A stretch of DNA of 64,000 nucleotides from Legionella sainthelensi (lineage in GTDB: Bacteria; Pseudomonadota; Gammaproteobacteria; Legionellales; Legionellaceae), in NCBI RefSeq assembly GCF_900637685.1, contig NZ_LR134388.1, forward strand, positions 3,437,001 through 3,501,000. The letters run 5' to 3'. The notes beneath the pieces are model-generated. The model was not told the DNA's origin and did no database searches. It saw only the letters and a program-made list of their open reading frames with translations. A program made the position numbers and the translations under genes. Each line of letters begins with the position of its first letter. Positions within the stretch are counted from its first letter, which is position 1. Below are positions 54,867-63,023 of the stretch, piece by piece.

Positions 54867-55712
54867 TTATAAATTTAAAAACAGTAGCAATGCTTTTTGC
54901 ACATGCAATCTGTTTTCACTTTGAGTAAAAATTATTGAAGCAGGACTGTCTGGCAAAGTTTCAGAGACTTCTTTTCCTCGCATCATGGGCATGCAATGCA
55001 TAAATACTGCCCCTGACTTTGCATAAGACATTAAAGACTCATTGACCTGGAATCTTTGAAATACCTGGCTATTATCCACGGCTTCAAAGCCCATGCTAGT
55101 CCATACATCGGTATAGACCGCATCAGCATTTTTAACAGCCATTTCCGGTTTTGCGAAACGATGAATCATATCGCTTCTAATATCACACGCCTGCTCTATA
55201 ATTCCATTGCTTGGTTGACAAGATTCAGGGCAACAATAATTAATGGTTATACCTAATTGAGGTGCAAGTAACATCAAACTATGAAGAATATTATTTCCAT
55301 CACCCACATAAGTAATGGTAAGCCCTTCAAGCGAACCAAAATGTTCCCATAAGCTTAATAAATCTGCGAGGATCTGGCATGGATGATGTAGGGCTGAAAG
55401 ACCATTGATTATAGGTACTTTTGCATGAGCAACCATTTCTTGCAATATCTCATCCGCATGAGTCCTCACCATAATAAAATCAGTATAACCATTCAGAACT
55501 CTAACCATATCTGCTGGGGTTTCTTGTTTTCTGGTATCACCTAAACTTTCAATAGCTATTCCCCCCATACTTTGCATCGCCATTGCAAAACTTAATCGAG
55601 TTCTAAATGAGGGTTTTTCAAAAATCATGGCTAGACTTTTATTGGCTAAAGCCTGGTAATAAAAGGATGGGGTTTGTTTTAATACTTTGGCCTTCTCTAA
55701 AATACGTTTCAA
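54867..55712 (-). CDS. Ornithine carbamoyltransferase, start region altered
   Basis: Catalyses carbamoyl phosphate plus ornithine to citrulline in the cytoplasm. It shows the carbamoyl-phosphate loop FRTRLSF, MVRTHADE, the HHPCQ motif and HCMPMMRG near the end. The first usable start is TTG at 55712, giving 281 residues, short for the family. In frame upstream the sequence RHFLTGTELSTEELKR is the normal N-terminus, reaching back to 55754, but there the codon before RHF is ATA and an in-frame stop comes before any ATG, GTG or TTG. ATA may be a rare start, possibly coupled to the small ORF whose stop it overlaps, or the start was lost. The set with the binding lipoprotein fits arginine or ornithine use. 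Confidence 0.88.
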   Translation of the reverse strand: MKRILEKAKVLKQTPSFYYQALANKSLAMIFEKPSFRTRLSFAMAMQSMGGIAIESLGDTRKQETPADMVRVLNGYTDFIMVRTHADEILQEMVAHAKVPIINGLSALHHPCQILADLLSLWEHFGSLEGLTITYVGDGNNILHSLMLLAPQLGITINYCCPESCQPSNGIIEQACDIRSDMIHRFAKPEMAVKNADAVYTDVWTSMGFEAVDNSQVFQRFQVNESLMSYAKSGAVFMHCMPMMRGKEVSETLPDSPASIIFTQSENRLHVQKALLLFLNL

Positions 55713-55750
55713 TTCTTCGGTACTTAATTCTGTTCCTGTAAGAAAATGCC

Positions 55751-55942
55751 TTATTTTTTTATAGGTGATGCATTACCACCTCCTGCGGGTTCAGGGATAA
55801 GTGAGTACTGGTGGGAGTCTACTTCAAGATCAAAAATCGCCTGTTGTAAATTAATCACGAACGTATTGGTTGTTACTTCGCTGATAGTTTGCGAATGATC
55901 GTCTTCTACTATAGTGTTACCAACTGGAATAGTAAGGGACAT
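55751..55942 (-). CDS. Small unknown ORF upstream of ornithine carbamoyltransferase
   Basis: 63 residues, acidic in the middle (VEDDHSQ, FDLEVDSH) and ending PAGGGNASPIKK. No family, signal peptide or membrane segment. Its ribosome site is strong (GGAGGTTAAAATG). The stop overlaps the ATA codon where the carbamoyltransferase homology begins, so it may help ribosomes reach that gene or act as a leader. It lies between the binding-protein gene and the carbamoyltransferase on one strand. Confidence 0.55.
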   Translation of the reverse strand: MSLTIPVGNTIVEDDHSQTISEVTTNTFVINLQQAIFDLEVDSHQYSLIPEPAGGGNASPIKK

Positions 55943-55996
55943 TTTAACCTCCTGATTAAATCAATAAATGAACGTTATTTCTAGGGGCCTAGGTCA

Positions 55997-56749
55997 TCAC
56001 AGTTTTTGCAAAATTCGTTTTGAACTCTTTAACCAGATAGTTTCCAGTTTTTGAATTGATCCATTTGCTTTAAGTTTTTGGAGTGCCTTGTTAATCTTTG
56101 TCGTTAGTGGAGAGTCTTTTTTGATTGCTAAAGCATATCCATTATCTGCTTTAGCAATTAAGGAATAAGCTAGTTCAGTATACTTATTGCTAAAAATTTT
56201 ACCCTGAAATCCATCCATTAAAACAACATCGACGCGACCAGAAAGTAAGGATTCAATTGCTTGATTGTTATTATCCAATACTGTAATTTCAACCTGAGGA
56301 AAAGTTTCTCGCAACCAAATCTCCATAACACTCCCCAGTTGTACCGCTACTTTTTTTCCTTGCAATTGGTTCTGAGCTGCGACTGGCTGATTGGAACGAT
56401 ATACGGCGGCTATACCATCAAAATAATAGGGTTCAGAAAAGTCAAAATTGTTTTTTCTGGCTTCCGTAATAGTAATTGTCGCTATAGCAATCTCATCTTG
56501 ACCAGAGCTTATTGCAGGCAGAACCGTGCTAAATTGCATATTGTCAAAAACTGCCTCTTTCCCAAGTTCTTTAGCAATAAGTCTTGCCAAATCAATATCA
56601 AAACCTTTAATTTCTCCATGTTCACTATATTCAAAAGGTGGATATACTGCCGATGTAGCAAAATGCAGATAATGTTCTTCTTTATTTGAATCACATGAAG
56701 ATAACAAAAAAACAAACAGGATTAACGCTAAATTAATAAATTTACTCAC
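55997..56749 (-). CDS. Amino-acid ABC transporter substrate-binding lipoprotein, arginine type
   Basis: 250 residues. The signal peptide ends in a lipobox (FLLSSC, Cys19), so the protein should be lipid-anchored in the periplasm. The fold is the small SBP_bac_3 class: TSAVYPPFEYSEHGEIKGFD, DLARLIAKELG, MQFSTVLPAISSGQ and FSEPYYFDGIAAV are typical of arginine/lysine/ornithine binding proteins. No permease or ATPase gene is adjacent, so partners must be elsewhere. It heads the leftward set with the small ORF and ornithine carbamoyltransferase, which supports a basic amino acid as ligand. Confidence 0.85.
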   Translation of the reverse strand: MSKFINLALILFVFLLSSCDSNKEEHYLHFATSAVYPPFEYSEHGEIKGFDIDLARLIAKELGKEAVFDNMQFSTVLPAISSGQDEIAIATITITEARKNNFDFSEPYYFDGIAAVYRSNQPVAAQNQLQGKKVAVQLGSVMEIWLRETFPQVEITVLDNNNQAIESLLSGRVDVVLMDGFQGKIFSNKYTELAYSLIAKADNGYALAIKKDSPLTTKINKALQKLKANGSIQKLETIWLKSSKRILQKL

Positions 56750-56770
56750 ATGAATACCAATTCAAAATCT

Positions 56771-56829
56771 ATTCATTTGTTGAATATAAATGATCTGGTT
56801 TTTATTGTCAATAAATGGATATAATTTCA
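56771..56829 (-). promoter_or_regulatory. Possible ArgR-type operator region
   Basis: Upstream of the binding-protein gene there is an inverted repeat ATTCA-N5-TGAAT at 56771-56785, and TGGATATAATTTCA at 56816-56829, which differs from the ARG half-site pair TGAAT-N4-ATTCA at two positions. The spacing is not the classic one. Regulation by arginine is plausible from the genes downstream, but weakly supported. Confidence 0.25.
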
Positions 56830-56993
56830 ATTTATTAATTAGGATTTCGATAGTTAAATTAGATGATCTCTTGTGCTTGATGCTCAATATTGACAATAAA
56901 AATATAAAATTTGTTAATTTTGAAATAAACATTTGCATTTAACTCAAATTTTAGATTAATCTAAAAGAGACTCACAAGGAAAAGGAGATTGTT

Positions 56994-57349
56994 ATGACGA
57001 AGAAAGCTGCAAATACTCGCCAAAAAAATGGAGCTCATAAAACAAACCACCCTTACTCCGATAAGGACCATCAACTGTTTTTTAATCAACGCTCCCCCCA
57101 CTCATCGGGAATAAAGAAAACAAGAAAAACAAAAATGAACAACACCCCACCCAAGAAATAAAATTAGAAACGCCCACTGAAATTTTATTAGCCGGTATTT
57201 TAGAAGAGTTAAAAACTCAAAATATGATTGAACTCGTAAAACTACAGGCTCAACAACAACAAGAACAAGAGGAATTAGAAGCAGCTGAAAAAATGAAAGA
57301 AGAAGACAATGCTCGATTCGAAGAAATCCGAAACTCCATGTATATTTGA
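56994..57349 (+). pseudogene. Small basic/coiled-coil protein gene, frameshifted near C6
   Basis: A good ribosome site (AAGGAGA) precedes the ATG. The starting frame encodes a basic 55-residue peptide (MTKKAANTRQKNGAHKTNHP...) that stops after PPKK. In another frame, open from just before CCCCCC at 57091-57096, the text reads as a normal helical protein (TPTEILLAGILEELK, QQQQEQEELEAAEKMKEE) to a stop at 57349. One more C would fuse both into about 118 residues. It may be two overlapping small genes, but a single frameshifted gene is simpler. Function unknown. Confidence 0.45.
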
Positions 57350-57361
57350 TTGAACAGAGAA

Positions 57362-57404
57362 AAGCAGTTGGGATCGTAACGAACACAGCAAAGCCCAACT
57401 GCTT
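57362..57404 (+). terminator. 11-bp inverted repeat
   Basis: AAGCAGTTGGG and CCCAACTGCTT pair perfectly around a 21-base loop, 12 bases after the small gene ends. There is no T-run, but the position fits transcript end or processing. Confidence 0.45.
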
Positions 57405-57514
57405 CATTGTACATTCTTTGAAACCAATTAATAGAGAATCTGCTAGTGTGTTTACAGATGATAGGGCAAAGCAATTACAGATTTTCAATGCAAAATGAGC
57501 GATCAACCAAGCTC

Positions 57515-57800
57515 AAGATAAGCTTTTAACCAAAGCAACATATCTGGGGTCTTGTTGCATTTTTTCTACGGTACGTCGATAAACATAAATATCTTAATAA
57601 ATATCTTCTGTTAGTACAGGTATTTTTTCAGCATATTCAAATATAAGCTCCGCCAACTGATTGGTACAATTTTGAATTTCATTCTATTGTAATAAATATT
57701 GAAATAAGGATTGTGTGCCCAAGTTAGAAACGAACCAAGCCAAAAATCTCGAGGGATTTCATCGTAATGACGCTTGGCATCATCAAGTGTTTACGGATTG
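57515..57800 (-). pseudogene. Degraded coding remnant
   Basis: On the minus strand, pieces of protein-like text appear in broken frames: DDAKRHYDEIPRDFWLGSF, then after a shift NQLAELIFEYAEKIP, a stop, and YVYRRTVEKMQQDPRYVAL. No complete frame exists. I read it as a decayed gene of unknown family; it explains much of the gap from 57405 to 57914. Confidence 0.4.
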
Positions 57801-57914
57801 TCTCATAACATCCATTAAATCAATTGAATATGAAGATATGAAAAATTATTTTTCTTGAACGATTTTTCTAGACAGGCAGATAGATTTTGTTTCTAATGAC
57901 AGACTCAATTCAGG

Positions 57915-58944
57915 ATGAGAAAGATATGGATTTTACAAGGATCTTTTTTTAATTATATTTTTATTTATTGGCACACTACGAGAAACTCAAGCAGAAGAAA
58001 CGGATCAATTTACCCTTCCCCCCCAGGAGTTAGAGGACATTGGCCCAATTACAAGCAGTAGACTTTACGATGTTATTCACCAAGTAATCGCTCAAACTAA
58101 TTCAGAAATTCAAATGCTTCTACCCAGGGCTCAGCGCAGTAGGCATGCCGCATCGCAATTGGCATTACGCCAGAATGGAACCTATATCGCAGATTTAGTC
58201 TACAAACATACAGGCCCAGGCTTTCCTCGTTGGTTACGCCGTATTCCTAAAGAATCAAAACCAATATTCTATAAAGAAGCCCGACCCTGGAAAACTGTTT
58301 ATTGGCTCGTTTTTTCCCAATCTCCTTTATTTGTAATTGGTCTTGCGCCGACGATTAATATGTATGGTTATTATTTCGGTACTGACAAGCTAGGTCATTT
58401 TTTTATGATGGGCCATACCTACTACAGAATTTATATGTATTACCTGAACCATGGAAAATCAGCCCAACAAGCCCATGCTGCTGTTGTTTTATATGGCCAA
58501 TTTCTCGAACAAACTTATCTTGGAACTTTGATAAACGGTGTTTATTCCAATGCAGACTTGGCAGGAAATTATGCAGGATGGAAATTTTATATGAATTTAA
58601 CACAAAGCGTGAAAATTGGAGACCGTACCCATCCTTCTCTTTTAGTTTTAAATGAAGGTAAATGGGAGTTCTCCAAACTGGTCAACAAAGAAATGCTGCT
58701 TAAACCTTATCTCTCAGATAATTTAAATGAAGCCTTCAATCCTTGTCGTTACTCTTTTATGCGAGGCCAAATTCGTAGACAAGTTAAAAAACGATGTGAC
58801 GATTGGATTAAACGTGAAGGACTCACTCAACAAATTGTTCAAGAAAAACTTAAAGAAACTAGCCGTTGGCATGGCGAAAACTATGGCCATTGGCTTCCTG
58901 CGGACAATGCCGTAACACTCAATGCATGTTTTGGAGGTCAATAA
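57915..58944 (+). CDS. Unknown exported protein; start region frameshifted at T7
   Basis: The intact frame runs from an internal ATG at 58114 to 58944 (276 residues), but the same frame is open upstream and reads as the end of a signal peptide (IIFLFIGTLRETQAEE). The start MRKIWILQG at 57915 is in another frame; six T instead of seven at 57944-57950 would join them. The mature part has FGTDKLGHFFMMGHTYYR and VYSNADLAGNYAGWKFY, conserved-looking blocks with His, Asp and Asn, and a basic C-terminal half. I do not know its function; export to the periplasm or membrane is likely. It could be annotated from 58114 if the shift is real. Confidence 0.55.
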
Positions 58945-59107
58945 AAATCAAAAAGTAACATAAAAATTTAAAACAATCTGTTGGCAATTAATGCCCTATG
59001 CCTACGTGCCACGCTATGCGACACGAAGGCGATAAGAACGAATTGTCAAGCAATCCTAGTGGGGTTCGTAGCAAGCAAGATAATGTGTTAAAGGGAACGG
59101 ATTTTTA

Positions 59108-60823
59108 ATGTGTCTTGTCAAGGACAACAATTGTTACTACAAGCAAAAAAATTCGGCAACTCCATTGTCCTCGGTTTGCACCGTACCTTACCGTTTTTCT
59201 AAATTAAGAGGACTCACAAAATTTTCGATGGAAAGCTTCTTAGTTCGTGAGATTAATTTTCAGGAGAAATACTCTATGCTAAAGAAAGATACCCAGTTTA
59301 TTAGGAATGAATTAGAACTTAATCGTTTGTATGCATTACAAGAACGATCCAATGCTGAAAATTATCAAATTATTTCCTTTTGTATCATGAATATTAGAGC
59401 GTTGGAAGAATACCCTTTAATAAATTGTGATGATGACACGCAACTTGAACTATTAACGCTACGCGGCGATTATTATTTATCGCTATTTAAGACATTAAGT
59501 GAAATTAAAAATCCTACCAAAGAAGATATATCTGATTGCTTGAAGTATAGAGAAATTGCATATGAATATCATCCTGAAGACGTAAAAAAAATAGAGCAGG
59601 AATTTCAATTAAAAGAAGCCAAATTAAATTTAGATGAAGATTTCTCACTTGCTCTCTATTTAACTGAATTAGAGCGAAAAGGAGAGCTTAGAGATGAATT
59701 AGAACAAAAAGAAACACTTCTCGAAGGGCAAGAACCAAATGAAAATCTCATTGAAGAACCAGAACATAATGAAAAACATCATCCCAGAGAACCAGAAAAA
59801 AATGAAACCCTATTAGAAGAAGCAGAGCAAAGGGAAAAACATCTCCAAGAACTAGAACAAAATGAGGATCCAGAAGAATTAGAACCCAATGAAGAATTTG
59901 TTTTCATAGAGAGCGTGCAAGAAAACGCAGTGCACTCAAAAAAAACTTATCCATTAAGTCAAGAAGATATAAAGAAAAATTATCATAACTCTTTATTTGA
60001 TTGGGCAAAAAATACTCACCCAGAGGTTTTAGAACGATATATTACTAAGATTATCGATAAAAAATATAGTCCTTTATTGCCTACCTTTTCATTTCGCCAA
60101 CGAACAGAGCCAGTAAAAGAATATTTAAGAACGAGTAAAAATGAAAGTGGTGACAATCGATTAGCATATATTCTAAGCTCAGGATCTCAGGAGGATGGCG
60201 CCTTAAATCAACTACTGGTAAAAGGACTTACCCCTTTCATGTTGCGTAAGCAGTCTATCCCTACTATTGCCCTTGCAATTCAAGATAAAAGCTTCGAACA
60301 AAACATAATAGAGATTACTCGAGATGTAGTGCTTTTTGCAAAAAAAGATAAACGATTTATTCATCCCTTTAGCGATGTGGGTATCTCATTAGTCTACAGA
60401 GCTATTTATGATTGGGTTGATAGTTTAACGGAAAAATCTTTTCAAAGTCTTATTAAGTCTTCATTAAAACAATACGAAGCTACAACATGGGGAAGCTATT
60501 GGGGGTCCTCAAGACGTACAGTGGTTGAGGGTTATCTTAAAGAAAATTGTAACTCTAAAGCATTGGCTATGATTTTTATGAATAATATCGAAACTCCAGC
60601 TTTAAACGAGTGTTTACTTACTAAAATAGTCGAAACGATTAAAAAAGAAATCATAAGTGGTGAGTATCCAAAAATGAAGCAAGATTTAAAATACAAATTA
60701 ATTGAAGATATCAATTTAAAAGAGCATAAAGATTTTTATCTTGCTAATTTGCGCATGCATCATGAAACAATTGCTGCTGCAGCGAAGAATTCTCAGAGTG
60801 TTACGCCGAGCAATGTATATTAA
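59108..60823 (+). CDS. Unknown protein with Glu-rich repeats, effector-like
   Basis: 571 residues, no signal peptide. The first 190 residues are helical. About 190-265 is a run of imperfect repeats around E-x-N-E (LEGQEPNENLIEEPEHNEK and similar), probably an extended acidic coil. The second half is a mixed globular region (FRQRTEPVKEYLRTSKNE, IHPFSDVGISLVYRAIYDW). No motif is recognised. The start at 59108 follows AAGGGAACGG; an in-frame ATG at 59228 is an alternative. It lies 9 bases before the 2H-like gene, so both are probably co-transcribed. Confidence 0.6.
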   Translation: MCLVKDNNCYYKQKNSATPLSSVCTVPYRFSKLRGLTKFSMESFLVREINFQEKYSMLKKDTQFIRNELELNRLYALQERSNAENYQIISFCIMNIRALEEYPLINCDDDTQLELLTLRGDYYLSLFKTLSEIKNPTKEDISDCLKYREIAYEYHPEDVKKIEQEFQLKEAKLNLDEDFSLALYLTELERKGELRDELEQKETLLEGQEPNENLIEEPEHNEKHHPREPEKNETLLEEAEQREKHLQELEQNEDPEELEPNEEFVFIESVQENAVHSKKTYPLSQEDIKKNYHNSLFDWAKNTHPEVLERYITKIIDKKYSPLLPTFSFRQRTEPVKEYLRTSKNESGDNRLAYILSSGSQEDGALNQLLVKGLTPFMLRKQSIPTIALAIQDKSFEQNIIEITRDVVLFAKKDKRFIHPFSDVGISLVYRAIYDWVDSLTEKSFQSLIKSSLKQYEATTWGSYWGSSRRTVVEGYLKENCNSKALAMIFMNNIETPALNECLLTKIVETIKKEIISGEYPKMKQDLKYKLIEDINLKEHKDFYLANLRMHHETIAAAAKNSQSVTPSNVY

Positions 60824-60832
60824 GGCACGGCA

Positions 60833-61816
60833 ATGGCATCAGTTGATAGGCTGCCTATAGATCACAAAGGAATTTTAATTACAATGCCTAGGTACATGAC
60901 AAATTTTTTGTCATGTACTAGTTATAGTTCTATCCACTATGAATGGTTGTGCTATAATCTAGTCCTTGAGCGTTATATCCTAGATTCAGTGGCATCTAAG
61001 GTATGGTATTTTGAGGATTTAATTATGTTTGAGAAAATAGACTCAACAGGAAACTATATAGAATTTCCAGGCGTAACGATTATTGCCCCGATTATAAAAA
61101 CAGCTCAAGAAAATAATTTTTTACCTAAAATACATCAATCTCTGACAAGCGCAACATTACTAACTCAGTATTATACTCCATTACCCTTTGAAAGTTATCA
61201 CATGACAACTTGTAATCTCTATACCAAAAATGAGCATAATCTGGATTGGTTTAAGTTTATCACCGATAAGCTGGAGTTTTTCCAAAACCTTTGTATACAA
61301 CTTAAAGCTCATGAATTTACCCCAGAAGCCTCAATTGAAGCAGTTCAAGTTGGAAGAGCATTACAGTTACGTTTATCACTACCGGAAAATCAAAAGGCAA
61401 TGCTCCGACAACTTGCCCAAACATTAGGTATTGAGGAAGGTCTCCCCTCTTTTTTTCATATCACCTTAGCTTATTGTTATAAAAATATTAGTGACAAAAA
61501 ATTGCATCAAGAGATTATAGCAGCGGTAGAAGAAATAATTGCTCCATATATAAATCAGAAAGTAAAACTCAATGTACCTACACTCTGTCATTTTGAATCC
61601 ATGCTCGCATTCACTCCTTGGGATGGAGTAGCTTACCCGTTTAACGAGAAACAGCCTATCAAAAAAGCAAAAGGGTTCTTTGATACTGGCGAAACACCAT
61701 CATCCACAGCCACGTGTGCCCCCCCCCCCACACTTGCAATTTATAATTATTACGTTAGTTTTTTCATCACAGAAAGAAAGAGCTCTGAACTTAAAAAGAA
61801 CTGCACCCAAGCATAA
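60833..61816 (+). CDS. 2H phosphoesterase-like protein, C-terminus uncertain
   Basis: 327 residues. Two H-x-T motifs, YHMTTCNLY near residue 123 and FFHITLAYCY near residue 210, are about 87 residues apart with an LQLRLSLP strand between, as in the 2H phosphoesterase (LigT/cyclic phosphodiesterase) superfamily. Such enzymes act on 2',3'-cyclic or 2',5' phosphodiester bonds in RNA or nucleotides. The last 30 residues follow a run of 11 C at 61719-61729 and overlap the convergent glutathione S-transferase gene by 67 bases, so the true end may be earlier in another frame. It follows the Glu-rich protein gene closely. Confidence 0.6.
   Translation: MASVDRLPIDHKGILITMPRYMTNFLSCTSYSSIHYEWLCYNLVLERYILDSVASKVWYFEDLIMFEKIDSTGNYIEFPGVTIIAPIIKTAQENNFLPKIHQSLTSATLLTQYYTPLPFESYHMTTCNLYTKNEHNLDWFKFITDKLEFFQNLCIQLKAHEFTPEASIEAVQVGRALQLRLSLPENQKAMLRQLAQTLGIEEGLPSFFHITLAYCYKNISDKKLHQEIIAAVEEIIAPYINQKVKLNVPTLCHFESMLAFTPWDGVAYPFNEKQPIKKAKGFFDTGETPSSTATCAPPPTLAIYNYYVSFFITERKSSELKKNCTQA
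61719..61729 (+). other. C11 homopolymer near a gene end
   Basis: Eleven C inside the last part of the 2H-like gene. Changing the length by one shifts to a frame that either stops within about six codons or runs on past 61816. This makes the annotated C-terminus unreliable and the tract a possible slippage site. Confidence 0.7.
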
Positions 61817-62373
61817 AGGTACTTATATTCACTTTGCGCAAACCATTGTTGATCTACCATATAGAATTGCCTGATAAAGGGAAATAAAGCAACATCGGCT
61901 AAGCTGATGTGATCTGCTAAAAGAAATTGCCTATTTTTTAATAATAAATTTAGTTTAGAAAAATACTCTTTAACTTCATTTCGATAATAGTGAGGATCAT
62001 AATTATTGGAATGTTGTGAATATTTATAATGATCTAAAATGGGTTTGAACCATACATCATTAGAATAAATTAATTCATCACATTTATCTTTTAATTCAGT
62101 ACATAACCATCCATCAGGATCGTATTGGGTTAAGGCCCAATCCATGATATCTAGACTTTCATCAATGACACGACCATCTGCTAAAATTAATACAGGAACC
62201 GTTCCTTTTGGCGAAGCCAAAAGCATTTCCTGAGGTTTTTGTTTTAATATAACCTCTTGTTGCACCACTTTAATATGCGAATATGCAAGCGCCATTCTTG
62301 CTCTAATGGCATAAGGACAACGTCTAAAAGTATAAAGTATTGGATAATCCACTAGCTGCACATTAGGAGTCAT
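61750..62373 (-). CDS. Glutathione S-transferase family protein
   Basis: 207 residues. The N-terminal thioredoxin-like domain has RRCPYAIRARMAL with a CPY active-site segment, the cis-Pro in GTVPVLILADG, and VIDESLDIMDW where Glu-Ser binds the gamma-glutamyl group. The C-terminal helical domain contains SLADVALFPFIRQF, a typical GST helix. It is cytoplasmic and may conjugate glutathione to electrophiles or reduce disulfides; the CPY type is close to omega/glutaredoxin-2-like members. It stands alone, with its 3' end overlapping the convergent 2H-like gene. Confidence 0.85.
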   Translation of the reverse strand: MTPNVQLVDYPILYTFRRCPYAIRARMALAYSHIKVVQQEVILKQKPQEMLLASPKGTVPVLILADGRVIDESLDIMDWALTQYDPDGWLCTELKDKCDELIYSNDVWFKPILDHYKYSQHSNNYDPHYYRNEVKEYFSKLNLLLKNRQFLLADHISLADVALFPFIRQFYMVDQQWFAQSEYKYLYAWVQFFLSSELFLSVMKKLT

Positions 62374-62585
62374 AATATTTTAATCATTATAGAAAATTTT
62401 ATTCGACATAAAAACCCACCTTATTTGTTTCTATCGAACTGGTGTTAAATATAGGTAAATAATTTTTAATTGACAATCTATAATGAAAATCGCTGAATAC
62501 CATATGCACCGCTTTGAGTTCAGCTAAGTTTTTCTTAACAATTATGCTGCATAATTATCCCTCGTTTATTTTTTAGGAGTCCAAT

Positions 62586-62885
62586 ATGTTTGCAAAAAAA
62601 GACCACAGTAATTTGAAAGCAAGGGCAGAGAAACTTTGGGATAATATATGTGTCTATCGCAAAGACGCCGCCAAACAGATTAGTAAAAGTTATGGCCATG
62701 ACTTGACAGAAATTATTAACACCATACAAACTTTTCCTGGAGTAAAATCTTACAGCGGGCATCAAAGTGGTAAAAAAGGGGACGGAGAAAATAAGTCAGC
62801 AATGAAAGTGCTTGATAATGCAATTCTTCACCTAAAAAATTGCCTCGCTCATACAGATGAAGCGGATTACTCAATGAGATATTAA
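62586..62885 (+). CDS. Small unknown helical protein
   Basis: 99 residues, basic, soluble. A helix LKARAEKLWDNICVYRKDAAKQI is followed by a Gly/Lys-rich loop (GHQSGKKGDGENKS) and a C-terminal helix ending DEADYSMRY. The ATG is preceded by TTAGGAG. No family recognised and no close neighbour on its strand. Confidence 0.55.
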   Translation: MFAKKDHSNLKARAEKLWDNICVYRKDAAKQISKSYGHDLTEIINTIQTFPGVKSYSGHQSGKKGDGENKSAMKVLDNAILHLKNCLAHTDEADYSMRY

Positions 62886-63023
62886 TCAGTAACACGAATT
62901 CGATATAAAAAACAGGTTAATTTCTATATTGAACTGTTTTATGTAGTATTTTCTCCCGCATAAATACTGTACCTCTTCACCTTCGTTAGGAACAGGCTTT
63001 ACGGGAGAAAGTCCATTTAAAAA

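Noticed and set aside
57102-57506. 134-residue hydrophobic frame on the minus strand
   Set aside because: It is antisense to the small Lys/Glu/Gln-rich gene; the complement of such codons yields Phe/Leu/Val-rich text by chance.
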